Origin: Bacteroidota bacterium
GTDB lineage: Bacteria > Bacteroidota > Rhodothermia > JANXDC01
DNA: 64,000 bases
Reading direction: 5' to 3'
Assembly: GCA_025998875.1 (NCBI GenBank)
Contig: AP024675.1
Location: 885,589 to 949,588, forward strand
Position numbers and translations under genes: made by a program. Under the pieces are notes generated by a model, which was given only the letters and a program-made list of their open reading frames with translations, was not told where the DNA came from and ran no database searches. Positions 1 through 9,194 of this stretch are shown here, piece by piece. How positions within the stretch are numbered: the first letter of the stretch is position 1; every line of letters starts with the position of its first letter.

Positions 1-534
1 GACCTGCAGCCTCCGGATCTGGAAACCCGCATGGCCATCCTGCGACGCAAAGCCCTGGATATAGGGCTCTCCCTGCCTGAAGAGGTGGTGGACTTCGTCG
101 CCCAGCATATAACCTCGAACATCCGCGAACTGGAGGGCGCCCTCATCCGGCTACTGGCCACCTCTTCCTCCCAGAGCCGCCCCATCGATCTGGCTCTGGC
201 GCGAGAGGCGCTCCGGGATATCATTCGCGATCAGCGTCTCAATGTGACCATCGAGGAGATCCAGCGCCAGGTATGTGCCTATTTTCAGATCCCGGAAAAT
301 CTGATTCGGGACAAAACGCGCAAGCAGGAGATCGTTCTGGCGCGGCATATCGCCATGTATCTGGCCAAGAAGCTCACCAAATCCTCCCTGAAAACCATCG
401 GCCAGCACTTCGGGGGTCGAGATCATTCGACCGTGATCCACGCCTGTGAGAGCATTGAGCAGCTGCTGGAGAAGGATGAGCGCTACCGGAAGATGATTTC
501 CGAAATACAGCGCAACATCGAGCTAAATTCCTAA
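1..534 (+). CDS. dnaA: Chromosomal replication initiator DnaA (3' part)
   Basis: DnaA binds 9-bp DnaA boxes at oriC, oligomerises and opens the duplex. The frame is open from base 1, so the N-terminal half lies outside the window; 177 residues are visible. They cover the end of the AAA+ domain (the fragment starts DLQPPDLETR, typical of DnaA domain III) and all of the DNA-binding domain IV. The DnaA signature GGRDHSTVIHA, which reads the box, is intact. dnaN follows after 15 bases, the classical dnaA-dnaN pair. The best oriC candidate in this window is 27 kb away, not next to this gene on its 3' side; the region upstream of dnaA cannot be seen. Confidence 0.98.
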   Translation, partial: DLQPPDLETRMAILRRKALDIGLSLPEEVVDFVAQHITSNIRELEGALIRLLATSSSQSRPIDLALAREALRDIIRDQRLNVTIEEIQRQVCAYFQIPENLIRDKTRKQEIVLARHIAMYLAKKLTKSSLKTIGQHFGGRDHSTVIHACESIEQLLEKDERYRKMISEIQRNIELNS

Positions 535-549
535 AGAGGGGGAAACACC

Positions 550-1737
550 ATGCAACCCGATGTCTTCGATACACCGGGCAAGCCCGACGCATCGACCGTG
601 GTGCGTATCGAACTGCGGAACGAAGACCTTCTGGAGGCCCTGGGGGTACTGGCCCCCGCTGTACCCTCCCGCTCCACGATCCCCATCCTGGAGTGTGTGC
701 TGCTGGAGTCGGATGGATCCCAGCTCGTGCTCTCCGCCACGGATCTGGAAATCTTTGTCACCCGCACGTTGCCCATCGAAACCGAGCCGTTCCGTCTGGC
801 CGTCCCCGCCCGTCGGCTCCTGGAAACCCTGCGGGCGATCGACGAGGAGATGCTCCTTGTGCAGGTAGATCCCGACGCGGTCGAGCTGCGCACCTCGCGG
901 GGTCGATACCGCATCGCCGCCCGAGGGCAGGAGGAGTTCCCCTCTCGACCCGACCTGGAAGGAGGGGTAGAACTCGAGTCGGAAACCGAGCCCCTGGCCC
1001 GGGCTATGGAAACCGTGCTCTTTGCCGCCAGCCGAGATGACCTGCGGCCCGCACTGAACGGGGTGCTCTGGGAGGTGCATCCCGAAGAGGTGCGCCTGGT
1101 GGCCACCGATAGTCACCGGCTCGTCCGGCTGGTATCCTCCGGCCTGATCCGCAACCCGCAAGGCGCCACCCTGCAGGCCATTATCCCGGAACGCGCCATG
1201 GGGTTACTGGAGAAAATGCTGCGACGTTCGGACTCGGATACAGACACCTGTCGCATCCGGCTTGGCGCCAGTCAGGCCTCCTTCCAGTGGAGCGGAACGC
1301 TCTTCACCACGCGCCTGATTCAGGAATCCTATCCCAACTATGAGGCGGTTATTCCGGTGGAATGGCAGCGCCGGGTGCGATTCGATCGGGAGGCCTTCCT
1401 CCGGGCGCTCAAGCGCGTCTCCCTCTATGCGAGCACGCAGGCCCACCAGGTGCGCCTGCATCTAGAACCCCAATGGATACGCCTGGAGGCGGAAGACATC
1501 GATCGCTCCAGCTCTGCCGAAGAGCGTCTGCCGGCCGAACTGGAGGGCGACCCCCTGGTGATCGGGTTCAACGCCCGATACCTGCAGGAGGCCCTGCAGC
1601 ATCTGGAAAGCCCCGTGGTCGTGATGGAGTGCACCCACGCCAACCGGGCCGCCGTCCTGAAACCTCAGCAAACAGAAGGCCCTCAGGAGGAGGAGGTGCT
1701 CATGCTCGTAATGCCGGTCATGCTCAGCGGCTACTAG
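550..1737 (+). CDS. dnaN: DNA polymerase III beta subunit (sliding clamp)
   Basis: This is the ring-shaped clamp that tethers the replicative polymerase to DNA. The 395 residues fit the three-domain beta-clamp fold, and the first domain carries the conserved stretch LAPAVPSRSTIPIL. The N-terminus is about 15 residues longer than in most homologues, but ATG 550 has a good ribosome site (AAAGAGGGGG) and sits 15 bases after dnaA, so it is preferred. The last residues (VMPVML) match the usual C-terminus. The stop codon overlaps the stop of the convergent htrA-like gene by two bases, leaving no room for a separate terminator. Confidence 0.97.
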   Translation: MQPDVFDTPGKPDASTVVRIELRNEDLLEALGVLAPAVPSRSTIPILECVLLESDGSQLVLSATDLEIFVTRTLPIETEPFRLAVPARRLLETLRAIDEEMLLVQVDPDAVELRTSRGRYRIAARGQEEFPSRPDLEGGVELESETEPLARAMETVLFAASRDDLRPALNGVLWEVHPEEVRLVATDSHRLVRLVSSGLIRNPQGATLQAIIPERAMGLLEKMLRRSDSDTDTCRIRLGASQASFQWSGTLFTTRLIQESYPNYEAVIPVEWQRRVRFDREAFLRALKRVSLYASTQAHQVRLHLEPQWIRLEAEDIDRSSSAEERLPAELEGDPLVIGFNARYLQEALQHLESPVVVMECTHANRAAVLKPQQTEGPQEEEVLMLVMPVMLSGY

Positions 1738-2888
1738 CGGCGGCGCGCCGCGCGCAGACGGATTGTCAGGAGCTTCCCCTGGCGCCAGATGCGCAGTTCG
1801 AGCACATCTCCGACGCGCGCATCGCGGATCGCGGCCAGGGCGTATTCCGCGCTGGGCACGGGATCTCCGTTGATGGCCAGAATCACGTCCCCGGCCCGCA
1901 CGCCGGCCTCTTCAGCCGGACTGGAGCGCTCCACGTGGGCCACCACCACCCCCTCGGCAGCGCGCAACCCGAGCGCCCGCGCCAGGGCAGGCGTCAGGTC
2001 CTGAATCTGAATGCCCGTGTAGATGTTTCGGTCCACGTAGCCTTTTTCCCTCAACTCGGCTACGATCTCCCGGACGCGATTCGAGGGGATGGCAAAACCC
2101 AGCCCGACGAACCCGCCGCTTGTGCCCCCCGTATAGATGAACGTGTTGACCCCGATCACCTGACCCAGCGCGTTGACGAGCGGCCCGCCGGAGTTGCCGG
2201 GATTGATGGCCGCATCGGTCTGGATCATGTTCCTGTATACCCGACTTTCCCGGGGATCGGGGCGGAAATTGCGGCCTACGGCGCTGATGACCCCCACGGT
2301 GACCGTGGGTTGCTGGTCCACAAACAACCCGAAGGGGTTACCCAGAGCGATAGCCCACTCCCCGACGATGAGGCTGTCGGAGTTGCCGAATTCCACAAAG
2401 GGTAGCGGTTGCTCGGCATCGATCTTGAGCAAAGCCAGATCGGTAACCGGATCGGCCCCCACAAGCCGGGCCTCGTAATGCCGTCCCGAGATCGAGACGG
2501 TAATCTGCGTGGCCGACTCCCCTATCACGTGCTGGTTGGTGACGATATAGCCATCGGGGGAGATCACAAACCCGGACCCCACGCTCGTAACCGGACGTTC
2601 CAGATAGGGGCTCTGTCGGCGGCCGAAGAAAAAATCGAAAAACGGATCATAGAACGGGTTCACGTATCGCTCTACGGCCGTCACGCTAATGCTCACCACC
2701 GCGGGGCTCACCTTCTCGACCGCCAGGGTGATGGCATTGTGGCGAACCCGGGCGATCTCATCTTGCAGGATCGCGCTCCGGGACATGGAGGAAGCCGATG
2801 CGGGTTGCTCCGAGACGGGGGACTGAGCCGTGCCTCGGCAGGCCAATCCGCCCACAAGGGCCACAAGTACAATCCAGACGCTCCGCAT
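1734..2888 (-). CDS. HtrA/DegP-type trypsin-like serine protease with one PDZ domain
   Basis: Envelope protease for protein quality control. The start ATG at 2888 has a strong ribosome site (GGAGAAAGGG); the frame is open further upstream, but that part overlaps the glycosyltransferase and does not look coding. The 384 residues begin with a hydrophobic export signal ending in Cys17 (GLAC), so it may be a lipoprotein, although Gly at -3 is not ideal. The catalytic triad is complete: His120 (TNQHV), Asp150 (TDLALL) and Ser233 (GNSGGP). One PDZ domain fills about residues 285-384; DegP has two, so this is closer to DegS/HtrA with a single PDZ. It starts 10 bases after the glycosyltransferase stop and probably shares its mRNA. 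Confidence 0.93.
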   Translation of the reverse strand: MRSVWIVLVALVGGLACRGTAQSPVSEQPASASSMSRSAILQDEIARVRHNAITLAVEKVSPAVVSISVTAVERYVNPFYDPFFDFFFGRRQSPYLERPVTSVGSGFVISPDGYIVTNQHVIGESATQITVSISGRHYEARLVGADPVTDLALLKIDAEQPLPFVEFGNSDSLIVGEWAIALGNPFGLFVDQQPTVTVGVISAVGRNFRPDPRESRVYRNMIQTDAAINPGNSGGPLVNALGQVIGVNTFIYTGGTSGGFVGLGFAIPSNRVREIVAELREKGYVDRNIYTGIQIQDLTPALARALGLRAAEGVVVAHVERSSPAEEAGVRAGDVILAINGDPVPSAEYALAAIRDARVGDVLELRIWRQGKLLTIRLRAARRR

Positions 2889-2898
2889 GCCCTTTCTC

Positions 2899-3966
2899 CT
2901 ATTGCAGAATGGCTTCAAAAGCCGCCGCTGTCTTCGACCAGGAAAACTCGCCCGCCCGTCGGCGGGCGGCCTGGCCGAGATCTCGAGCCCCCTGGGGATC
3001 CCGTAACAGGCGCTCGAGCGCCTCAGCCAGGGCCCGGGCATCAGCGGGGGGTACGAGCAGGCCGGTCTGCCCGTCTGCGATCAGCTCGGGCATTGTAGCC
3101 GCGCGGGCGGCTACCACAGGCAGGCCAGCAGCCATAGCTTCCAGCACCACAAAACCAAAGGTTTCGTGCACACTGGGGTGGCAAAAAACATCCGCGCTGC
3201 GAAAATATCCCGCCAGTTGGGCTCGGTCCTCGATAGCGCCGGCCCAGGTGATCTGCTCCCCAAGCCCCAGCCGCTCGGCCAGGGCGCGGAGGGCCGCCTT
3301 CTGCTGCCCATCGCCCACAATGCTCATATGCCATCGGAGGGCACGCCGGTTGAGCTCCGCGCCGGCTTCCAGGAGATAGCGGATCCCTTTTCGAGGATAC
3401 AGACGGGCCACGGCCAGGATCTCCGGTTGGGATCGGGATCGGGGTGCGTGCTGATCCAGAAGCCTTTGCCACCGCTCATGATCCAGCCCCGGATAAATGA
3501 GTTCGATATCCGCCTCGGGGCGCCCGTATCGGAGCCGTATTCGTTCCCGGGCAAATTGACTGATGGCCACCACCCGGGGCGCGCGCCTGACGGCACGGGC
3601 CTCCAGCTGCGCCTGCCAGCGCAGCGCCCATCGGTTCAGACCGCCTTCCGTAGGGGCGATGTCGGCAAAAATGGCCAGCGGCACGACAAGCTCCGGACCA
3701 GGATCGAGGAAAACCCCTTCCCAGTCCAGCCCTACGAGCCGATCGGGCCTTCCGGTTCTGCGCAGCAGGCGGGGAAGCACATAGCGATTCCACCGCACGC
3801 GATCCAGCACCTGCAGGGCGTAGCTCTGGAAAGGGCTTACGTAATGATACAGCAGGACCTCATGGCCACGGGCCCGCATGGCCTTCAGCCAGGCTCGTAC
3901 GTAAACGGCTGTACCACTGCCTTCGGCCAGGCTCAGCGGCCAGCTGGTGATCAGCCCGATGCGCAC
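2899..3966 (-). CDS. Glycosyltransferase family 4-like protein (GT-B fold)
   Basis: Predicted retaining glycosyltransferase that moves a sugar from a nucleotide-sugar donor to a glycan or lipid acceptor; the substrate cannot be told. The N-terminal half starts with RIGLITSWP and a GSGTAVYV loop typical of GT4 acceptor domains. The C-terminal half has the donor-site signature HETFGFVVLEAMAAGLPVV, including the E-x7-E motif. I chose the GTG at 3966, five bases after the tyrS stop, giving 355 residues; a longer in-frame extension exists inside tyrS but is unlikely. It is followed closely by the HtrA-like protease, so tyrS, this gene and the protease look like one operon. Confidence 0.88.
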   Translation of the reverse strand: MRIGLITSWPLSLAEGSGTAVYVRAWLKAMRARGHEVLLYHYVSPFQSYALQVLDRVRWNRYVLPRLLRRTGRPDRLVGLDWEGVFLDPGPELVVPLAIFADIAPTEGGLNRWALRWQAQLEARAVRRAPRVVAISQFARERIRLRYGRPEADIELIYPGLDHERWQRLLDQHAPRSRSQPEILAVARLYPRKGIRYLLEAGAELNRRALRWHMSIVGDGQQKAALRALAERLGLGEQITWAGAIEDRAQLAGYFRSADVFCHPSVHETFGFVVLEAMAAGLPVVAARAATMPELIADGQTGLLVPPADARALAEALERLLRDPQGARDLGQAARRRAGEFSWSKTAAAFEAILQ

Positions 3967-3971
3967 GACCT

Positions 3972-5201
3972 TCAGCTCCGCTCCTGAGGCTGGGTAACCG
4001 GGGGCAATACGCGAAGAAAGCGCCGCTTGCCCACCCGGATGAGCAAGGGAGCGGTGAGCTCCAATATGCAATCCGGATCCCGAACCGGATGGTCCCCCAC
4101 ACGCACCCCGCCCTGCTCGATGAGCCGGCGGGCTTCAGAATTTGAGGCGCTCAGTCCAGCCTCCCGCAGCAGCCGCACCAGCCCGATCCGGCGTTCCGGA
4201 GCCCTCCATTCGGGCACTTCCTCCGGAGCCTGACGGTGCACGAACAGGCGCTCGAAGTGTGCGCGCGCCCTATCGGCCGCCTCCGAACCGTGGTACAGAC
4301 GCACGATCGTCCAGGCCAGCTGATGCTTCGCATCCCGAGGGGCGCTTTGGGCCCATTCTGCCAGTCGGGGAAGCTGCTCCTCGGGCACATCCGTGGCCAG
4401 CTCAAAATACCGATAGATGAGATGATCGGGTATGGAAAGCACCTTGCCGTACATCTCCTCCGGAGGCTCTGTGAGGCCTATGTAGTTGTCCAGCGACTTG
4501 GACATCTTCTCCCGCCCGTCGGTGCCCTCCAGGATAGGCATGAGCACGCAGACCTGGGGCTCTTGTCCCGCTTCACGCTGGATATCCCGTCCCACAAGCA
4601 GGTTGAATTTCTGATCCGTGCCCCCCAGCTCCACATCGGCCCGCAGCACTACGGAATCTTGCGCCTGAGCGAGAGGATAGAGCAATTCGTGAATCCCGAT
4701 CGGCTCCCCGGCCCGATAGCGCTGCTGAAAGTCATCCCGCTCCAGCATACGAGCCACCGTGTACTTGCTCGCCAGCCGGATCACGTCCGCGAAGGTCATC
4801 GATCCCAGCCATTCGGAATTGTACACGATCCGGGTCCGGGCCGGGTCCAGGATCTTGCTCGCCTGTTCCAGGTAGGTGCGCCCGTTACGGCGGGTCTCCT
4901 CTAAGGAAAGGGGAGGACGGGTTTTGTTGCGACCCGTAGGATCCCCAATCATGCCGGTAAAATCCCCGATCACGAGCACGGCCTCATGCCCCAGATCCTG
5001 GAACTGACGAAGCTTGCGCAGCACCACGGCATGCCCGAGGTGCAAATCCGGCCTGCTCGGATCGCAGCCGAGCTTGACCACCAAGGGTTTTCCCGTGCGC
5101 ACGGCGCGCTCCAGCTTGGCCACAAGCTCTTCTTCCGGGATGATTTCCACCACACCCCGGCGGATGATGCGCAGCTGCTCTTCGACCGGAAGAAAAGCCA
5201 T
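3972..5201 (-). CDS. tyrS: Tyrosyl-tRNA synthetase
   Basis: Class I aminoacyl-tRNA synthetase that charges tRNA-Tyr. ATG 5201 is preceded by GGAGG and gives 409 residues, the size of the TyrZ-type enzymes. The HIGH-like motif is HLGH (residues 54-57), preceded by CDPSRPDL, and KMSKS is at 232-236. GGTDQKFN around 193-200 is typical of the tyrosine pocket. An S4 RNA-binding domain occupies roughly the last 70 residues ([14 protein letters not shown]). It is the first gene of a likely tyrS-glycosyltransferase-protease operon. A Bacteroidota-like promoter is visible upstream (5238-5269). No T-box leader is seen. Confidence 0.97.
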   Translation of the reverse strand: MAFLPVEEQLRIIRRGVVEIIPEEELVAKLERAVRTGKPLVVKLGCDPSRPDLHLGHAVVLRKLRQFQDLGHEAVLVIGDFTGMIGDPTGRNKTRPPLSLEETRRNGRTYLEQASKILDPARTRIVYNSEWLGSMTFADVIRLASKYTVARMLERDDFQQRYRAGEPIGIHELLYPLAQAQDSVVLRADVELGGTDQKFNLLVGRDIQREAGQEPQVCVLMPILEGTDGREKMSKSLDNYIGLTEPPEEMYGKVLSIPDHLIYRYFELATDVPEEQLPRLAEWAQSAPRDAKHQLAWTIVRLYHGSEAADRARAHFERLFVHRQAPEEVPEWRAPERRIGLVRLLREAGLSASNSEARRLIEQGGVRVGDHPVRDPDCILELTAPLLIRVGKRRFLRVLPPVTQPQERS

Positions 5202-5237
5202 ACGCTGCCTCCAGATCCCAATCCAAAGCCCAACGGC

Positions 5238-5269
5238 GCAAAATACGACCGCCGAACCCGGCCGAGAAA
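5238..5269 (-). promoter_or_regulatory. Possible Bacteroidota-type promoter for tyrS
   Basis: On the minus strand TTTC (5269-5266), 20 bases and TATTTTGC (5245-5238) resemble TTTG-N19/20-TAnnTTTG. The -7 element ends 36 bases before the tyrS start codon. It matches less well than the tRNA-Ser and ffh promoters. Confidence 0.45.
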
Positions 5270-5329
5270 CCCCCGAAAGGCGAGGCCAGAGGATACCACC
5301 AGACCCTGGAGGTTCGACGGAGACAAGCC

Positions 5330-5360
5330 TTGGGGAAAAGGGCAAGCGGGCGTAAATTTG
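5330..5360 (+). promoter_or_regulatory. Bacteroidota-type promoter for tRNA-Ser
   Basis: TTG (5330-5332), 20 bases, then TAAATTTG (5353-5360), a perfect TAnnTTTG -7 element. Transcription would begin about six bases later, essentially at the mature 5' end of the tRNA (5366). Confidence 0.7.
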
Positions 5361-5365
5361 CAGCC

Positions 5366-5456
5366 GGAGGGGTGGCAGAGCGGTTGAATGCACCGGTCTT
5401 GAAAACCGGCAGGCCCCTCGGGGGCCTCGTGGGTTCGAATCCCACCCCCTCCGCCA
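5366..5456 (+). tRNA. tRNA-Ser(UGA)
   Basis: Full cloverleaf with a 7-bp acceptor stem (GGAGGGG paired with CCCCTCC), discriminator G and an encoded CCA (5454-5456). The anticodon TGA sits in the loop of ACCGGTCTTGAAAACCGG. The long variable arm (AGGCCCCTCGGGGGCCT) and the GGTTCGAATCC T-loop are typical of class II tRNA-Ser. It decodes UCA and other UCN codons. It is the only one of the four tRNA genes here with an encoded CCA end. Confidence 0.97.
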
Positions 5457-5482
5457 GCTCGCCCGGTGGGTGGGCTTTTTTT
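5457..5482 (+). terminator. Rho-independent terminator of tRNA-Ser
   Basis: Directly after the CCA end, GCTCGCCC can pair with GGGTGGGC (8 bp, two wobbles) around a 3-base loop, followed by seven Ts. The T-run overlaps the stop codon of the convergent smpB gene. Confidence 0.75.
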
Positions 5483-5948
5483 ATTCCCCGCGATGGCGCT
5501 TGAGGACGCGCTCCAGCTGCCGTCTGGCCTCGCGCTCGGCGATTTCGGCCCGGCGATCGTAGAGTTTCTTTCCGCGCACCAGAGCGAGCTCCACCTTCGC
5601 ACGCCCTCGTTTGAAATATACCCGTAGCGGGATGAGCGTCAGCCCGCGCTCCCGCGTTTTTCCGTACAGCCGCAGAATCTCCCGCTTGTGCAGCAGCAGT
5701 TTGCGGGGCCGCAGGGGATCGTGATTGAACCGATTGCCGAACTCATAGGGGCTGATGTGCATATTGCGCAGCCACACCTCTCCGTTCTCCACCACGGCAT
5801 AGGCGTCCTGGATATTGGCTCTCCCTTGGCGGAGCGCTTTGACCTCCGTACCCAGCAGCACGATGCCCGCCTCCAGCGTTTCGAGGATCTCGTACTCGTG
5901 CCGGGCCTTGCGGTTGCTCACCACGGTATGTTCTGCCGCATCCTTCAC
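5481..5948 (-). CDS. smpB: SsrA-binding protein SmpB
   Basis: Partner of tmRNA in trans-translation, which frees stalled ribosomes. The 155 residues match the family: N-terminal NRKARHEYEI, the core LLGTEVKALRQGRANI, and the basic C-terminal tail that enters the empty mRNA channel. Its ATG overlaps the stop of the mqnA-like gene by four bases, so it is the last gene of the long ffh-rpsP operon and probably translationally coupled. No tmRNA gene (ssrA) was seen in this window. Confidence 0.97.
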   Translation of the reverse strand: MKDAAEHTVVSNRKARHEYEILETLEAGIVLLGTEVKALRQGRANIQDAYAVVENGEVWLRNMHISPYEFGNRFNHDPLRPRKLLLHKREILRLYGKTRERGLTLIPLRVYFKRGRAKVELALVRGKKLYDRRAEIAEREARRQLERVLKRHRGE

Positions 5949-6784
5949 GTTCGGGCTTCCGCGTCCGCCTTTTCCGGTGGAGGCCAGCGATAAAAGTCCA
6001 GCATGGGAACCTCTTCCAGAAGCCCATGCAGGAAGCAGTATTCCAGGAAATCCTCCAGGCCCGCCTTGAGGTGGGCATCCAGATCGATGCGCAGCTGGTC
6101 AAAATAGTCTCGATACACCTCGAAGGGTTCAAGGCCGCGCACATACCGGGAACGATGGGACTCGGCCCACCGGGCAAGCTCCAGAAAGGCCGAGACCGTG
6201 GCATCGTCGAGCGTCTCCGGTGGGGCCGCCCACAACCCCCAGACCATGGGCATGGTGGTGAGCTCAAACCACTCCTGTCCCAGGTCAAGGACAACCCCCT
6301 GGTAAGGGGTCAACAGGGCCTCTTCGCCGACGAGTAGCACGGCGTCGGCCCGATGCAGCCCTTCCTGCAGGTCGGGCTTCCGCAACGGTACGAAAGCGGG
6401 CTTTTCCTGATAGTGCTCCAAAAGCACCAGATAGGCGACCACCGCCTCCAGGACGGCCCGGGGATCGAGGGCAATGGTGCGTATCGCATCCAGAGGCTTT
6501 CCCAGAAACAGCCGTGCGGTCGGGTTGGCGCTTCGGGTGCTGACAGAGACCTGAGGCAGCAGCTCGTAGTGCTCATGGTAGCGGGCATACTCCAGGGGGG
6601 AGATCAGCGCCAGATCCACCTCGCCCCCGCGCAGCCAGGCTGCGCATTCAGCGGGACTGCCCAGGCGCACCTGAAAGCGCAACGCCCCTCCCGGATGCCG
6701 AAAGTGTTCCGCGGCCCAGGCCCAGAAACGCCCCGCGGGCAGATCCCAGATCCCCAGGCGACGCGTATGCACCCCCGTTGTCAC
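5945..6784 (-). CDS. MqnA-like protein (chorismate dehydratase family, futalosine menaquinone pathway)
   Basis: Periplasmic-binding-protein fold enzyme of the MqnA/MqnD family. MqnA turns chorismate into 3-enolpyruvyl-benzoate, the first step of futalosine-dependent menaquinone synthesis. Family features: [17 protein letters not shown] near residues 53-69, [22 protein letters not shown] and [10 protein letters not shown]. It is divergent: the usual N-terminal YLN segment with its conserved Asn is replaced by DLPAGRF, and the T-S-x-x-L stretch is not preserved. It overlaps rplS and smpB by four bases each. The family call is solid; enzymatic identity is less certain. Confidence 0.75.
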   Translation of the reverse strand: MTTGVHTRRLGIWDLPAGRFWAWAAEHFRHPGGALRFQVRLGSPAECAAWLRGGEVDLALISPLEYARYHEHYELLPQVSVSTRSANPTARLFLGKPLDAIRTIALDPRAVLEAVVAYLVLLEHYQEKPAFVPLRKPDLQEGLHRADAVLLVGEEALLTPYQGVVLDLGQEWFELTTMPMVWGLWAAPPETLDDATVSAFLELARWAESHRSRYVRGLEPFEVYRDYFDQLRIDLDAHLKAGLEDFLEYCFLHGLLEEVPMLDFYRWPPPEKADAEART

Positions 6785-7164
6785 GCGGTGTGGCTACTTT
6801 CGGTGTTGCCGCTCGAGGTGGGACGCTTCTCCCGGATACGAGCCGCCTTGCCCTGCAGATTGCGCAGGTAATAGAGCTTGGCTCGCCGGACACGGCCCTG
6901 GCGAACGAGCTCGATCTTGGCGATGCGGGGGGAATACAGGGGGAAAATACGCTCTACGCCCACGCCATCAGAGACCTTGCGCACAGTGAAGGTTTTCTTC
7001 GCTCCCTCACCGCGAATGGCGATCACCACCCCTTGAAATTGTTGAATGCGCTCCTTATCCCCCTCCACAACACGAACATGTACATTGACCGTGTCGCCTG
7101 GATTAAAGACCGGGATATCATCCCGCAGCTGGGTGGCCTCGACCACTTTCAAGAGATGTTCCAT
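6781..7164 (-). CDS. rplS: 50S ribosomal protein L19
   Basis: bL19 lies at the 30S-50S interface. The 127 residues show the family core: [37 protein letters not shown]-type strand (here [12 protein letters not shown]) and [11 protein letters not shown] short hydrophilic tail (about 12 residues) extends beyond the usual C-terminus. It starts 18 bases after trmD and its stop overlaps the mqnA-like start by four bases, placing a quinone-pathway gene under the translation operon. Confidence 0.98.
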   Translation of the reverse strand: MEHLLKVVEATQLRDDIPVFNPGDTVNVHVRVVEGDKERIQQFQGVVIAIRGEGAKKTFTVRKVSDGVGVERIFPLYSPRIAKIELVRQGRVRRAKLYYLRNLQGKAARIREKRPTSSGNTESSHTA

Positions 7165-7182
7165 ATGGCTGACTCCTTGCGC

Positions 7183-7869
7183 TTACACGTTTTCCGCGTC
7201 TAACAGATCGGGCCGACGCTGTCGGGTGCGCTCCAGTGCCTGCACCTCACGCCAGCGCCGAATCGCTTCGTGATCTCCGGAGCGCAACACCTCCGGCACC
7301 CGCATACCACGAAATTCCGCCGGCCTGGTATACCAGGGCGCATCCAACAGGCCCGCTTGAAACGAATCCGTAAGGGCCGACTCTGCATCCCCGAGCACAC
7401 CGGGTATGAGCCGGGCCACGGCGTCCAGGACCACGAGCGCGGCCAGCTCGCCCCCAGAGAGCACATAATCCCCAATGGAAAGCTCGCGGCTCACCAGACT
7501 CTGCCGAACCCGTTCGTCAACCCCCTTGTAGTGCCCGCAGAGCAAGATCAGGTTTTCCTTCAGGGAGAGCTCGTTGGCCACGGCCTGCGTAAAACGCTCC
7601 CCGTCCGGGGTGAGGTAGATCACCTCGTCGTAGTTGCGCTCCGCCTGCAGGCGTTCCACGCAGGCGAAAATGGGTTCGGGCCGGAGCACCATACCCGCCC
7701 CACCTCCATAGGGATAATCATCTATCTGTCGATACCGGCCGATACCGTAATCTCGAAGATTGTGCACGACAACCTGCAGTTTTCCCCGTTCCTGGGCCCG
7801 CCGGAGCAGACCATGCCGCAACGGGCTTTCCAGCACGCCGGGCACGACGCTGATGATATCGACCCGCAT
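7183..7869 (-). CDS. trmD: tRNA (guanine37-N1)-methyltransferase TrmD
   Basis: Adds the m1G37 methyl group next to the anticodon and so prevents frameshifting. The 228 residues show the SPOUT knot: [17 protein letters not shown] near residues 43-59, [12 protein letters not shown] near 108-119, and the knot loop [14 protein letters not shown] near 127-140. The start ATG shares one base with the rimM stop (TGATG), a sign of coupled translation. It sits in the conserved order rpsP-(khpA)-rimM-trmD-rplS. Confidence 0.98.
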   Translation of the reverse strand: MRVDIISVVPGVLESPLRHGLLRRAQERGKLQVVVHNLRDYGIGRYRQIDDYPYGGGAGMVLRPEPIFACVERLQAERNYDEVIYLTPDGERFTQAVANELSLKENLILLCGHYKGVDERVRQSLVSRELSIGDYVLSGGELAALVVLDAVARLIPGVLGDAESALTDSFQAGLLDAPWYTRPAEFRGMRVPEVLRSGDHEAIRRWREVQALERTRQRRPDLLDAENV

Positions 7870-8402
7870 CAGAGATCCAACAACCCCTCTGGTGGACGAA
7901 TCACAAGCCGTCGCGCCTGAAGATCCAGATCCACCACAAAGGCCTCGACCGCCGGCAACAGCACCCGACGTCCGTCGGGACGCCGGATTTGATACAGATC
8001 CTGGGCCGGCATACGCAGCATATCCTCTACATATCCCCAGTCCTCGCCGTCTTCGGTCCGCACCTGCACGCCAATCACGTCATGGACATAGACCATATTT
8101 TCTGGCAGGGGCCAGAGCTCTTCCTCGGGGATGTAGAGGGAAAGCCCCACCAGCGCATCCGACTGGGTGCGATCGGATATGCCGGCCAGCTTGAGCACGA
8201 TCGGCAGTCGGTGGGCGCTCTCCACGCGCACTCGCTCGATGCGCACGGCCCGCACATGGGCCGGATCCGGGCCCACGTAGATCACATCCAGCTTGCGAAA
8301 GCGCTCCGGAAAGTCCGTCTCCGGAGATACGCGCACCTCACCGCGCAGACCGTGGCTGCGACGAATGCGCCCGATCAGGCACAGCTTCTCCGGAGAGATC
8401 AT
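7869..8402 (-). CDS. rimM: Ribosome maturation factor RimM
   Basis: Assists 16S rRNA processing and assembly of the 30S head by binding uS19. The 177 residues have the RimM N-domain ([14 protein letters not shown] near 12-25) followed by a PRC-barrel domain (residues about 100-175, with [11 protein letters not shown] and the C-terminal [13 protein letters not shown] strand). Its ATG overlaps the end of khpA by four bases and its stop overlaps the trmD start by one. Confidence 0.96.
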   Translation of the reverse strand: MISPEKLCLIGRIRRSHGLRGEVRVSPETDFPERFRKLDVIYVGPDPAHVRAVRIERVRVESAHRLPIVLKLAGISDRTQSDALVGLSLYIPEEELWPLPENMVYVHDVIGVQVRTEDGEDWGYVEDMLRMPAQDLYQIRRPDGRRVLLPAVEAFVVDLDLQARRLVIRPPEGLLDL

Positions 8403-8659
8403 GCATGTTCGCTCTGGTCGGATCGCTCTTCGACGATCACCAGCCGAGCCCGCTGTCCGCGCCGAGCAGCGGCCGCCACGAGCAGCACCCGCAGGGCCTG
8501 CGCCGTCTTGCCCGCCTTGCCGATGACCTTGCCCACGTCCCGCGGATCGACCCGCAACCGGTAAAGCACCCGCCCATCCTCGGCGCGCTCATCGGTCACC
8601 TCCACCGCCGCGGGGTGATCGACCAGATGCTGTACGATGTAGGCTACAAATTCCCTCAT
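8399..8659 (-). CDS. khpA: KH-domain RNA-binding protein KhpA (YlqC family)
   Basis: Small single-KH RNA-binding protein, 86 residues. The GxxG loop is in VGKVIGKAGKTAQALR (about residues 42-57). KhpA proteins often pair with KhpB/EloR and bind many RNAs; in several phyla the gene sits between rpsP and rimM exactly as here. It begins 37 bases after the rpsP stop and overlaps rimM by four bases. Confidence 0.92.
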   Translation of the reverse strand: MREFVAYIVQHLVDHPAAVEVTDERAEDGRVLYRLRVDPRDVGKVIGKAGKTAQALRVLLVAAAARRGQRARLVIVEERSDQSEHA

Positions 8660-8696
8660 GCCCGGCCCTTTCCTCTACCCGAGCCCGGAGAAGATA

Positions 8697-9158
8697 TCAT
8701 TCAGCTACTGCGCTCTGAGAGGAGGGCTCGGAAGCGGCCTGTTGGGCAGCAGCCCGCTGCTGGGCCAGACGACGCTCCTGCTCCAGCCGCTCCTGCTTGC
8801 GCGCAGCCACCTGCTGGCGAATCGCCTCCCGCTTCGCCTCCCGACGGGCCTTCCACTCCTCATAGGCAGCCTGGATTTCCTCAGGGCTTTTGCCCCATTT
8901 CTCCAGATGCCACCGGAGCAGAATGCCCGCCTGCCGCAACAGGCTACGGGCCGTTTCGGTAGGGATTGCGCCGTTGCGGAGCCAGTACAGCACCCGGTCT
9001 TCCTTGAGGCGAATCTCAGGCGGTTCGCTCAACGGGTCGTACTGTCCCAGCGATTCAATAAAACGCCCATCCCGGGGCGCGCGCGCATCAGCAGCTACCA
9101 GTTCGTATACGGGACGTTTCTTACGCCCCAGACGCCGCAAACGCAGTTTAACGGCCAA
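8697..9158 (-). CDS. rpsP: 30S ribosomal protein S16 with a long C-terminal extension
   Basis: bS16 is an early-binding 30S protein. The best start is the TTG at 9158, eight bases after AAGGAG, giving the standard N-terminus (M)AVKLRLRRLGRKKRP. The S16 core ends near residue 85; the remaining residues of the 153-residue protein form a charged, alanine- and glutamate-rich tail (helical or coiled-coil in character), as seen in several Bacteroidota S16 proteins. It follows ffh by 36 bases and opens the rpsP-khpA-rimM-trmD-rplS run. Confidence 0.95.
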   Translation of the reverse strand: MAVKLRLRRLGRKKRPVYELVAADARAPRDGRFIESLGQYDPLSEPPEIRLKEDRVLYWLRNGAIPTETARSLLRQAGILLRWHLEKWGKSPEEIQAAYEEWKARREAKREAIRQQVAARKQERLEQERRLAQQRAAAQQAASEPSSQSAVAE

Positions 9159-9194
9159 GGTTGCGACTCCTTTTCTTTGGTCGTAATACAAAAG

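Noticed and set aside
1362-2405. Open frame of 347 codons crossing the dnaN/htrA junction
   Set aside because: Runs out of frame through dnaN and antisense through htrA; both are clear genes, the translation is not protein-like.
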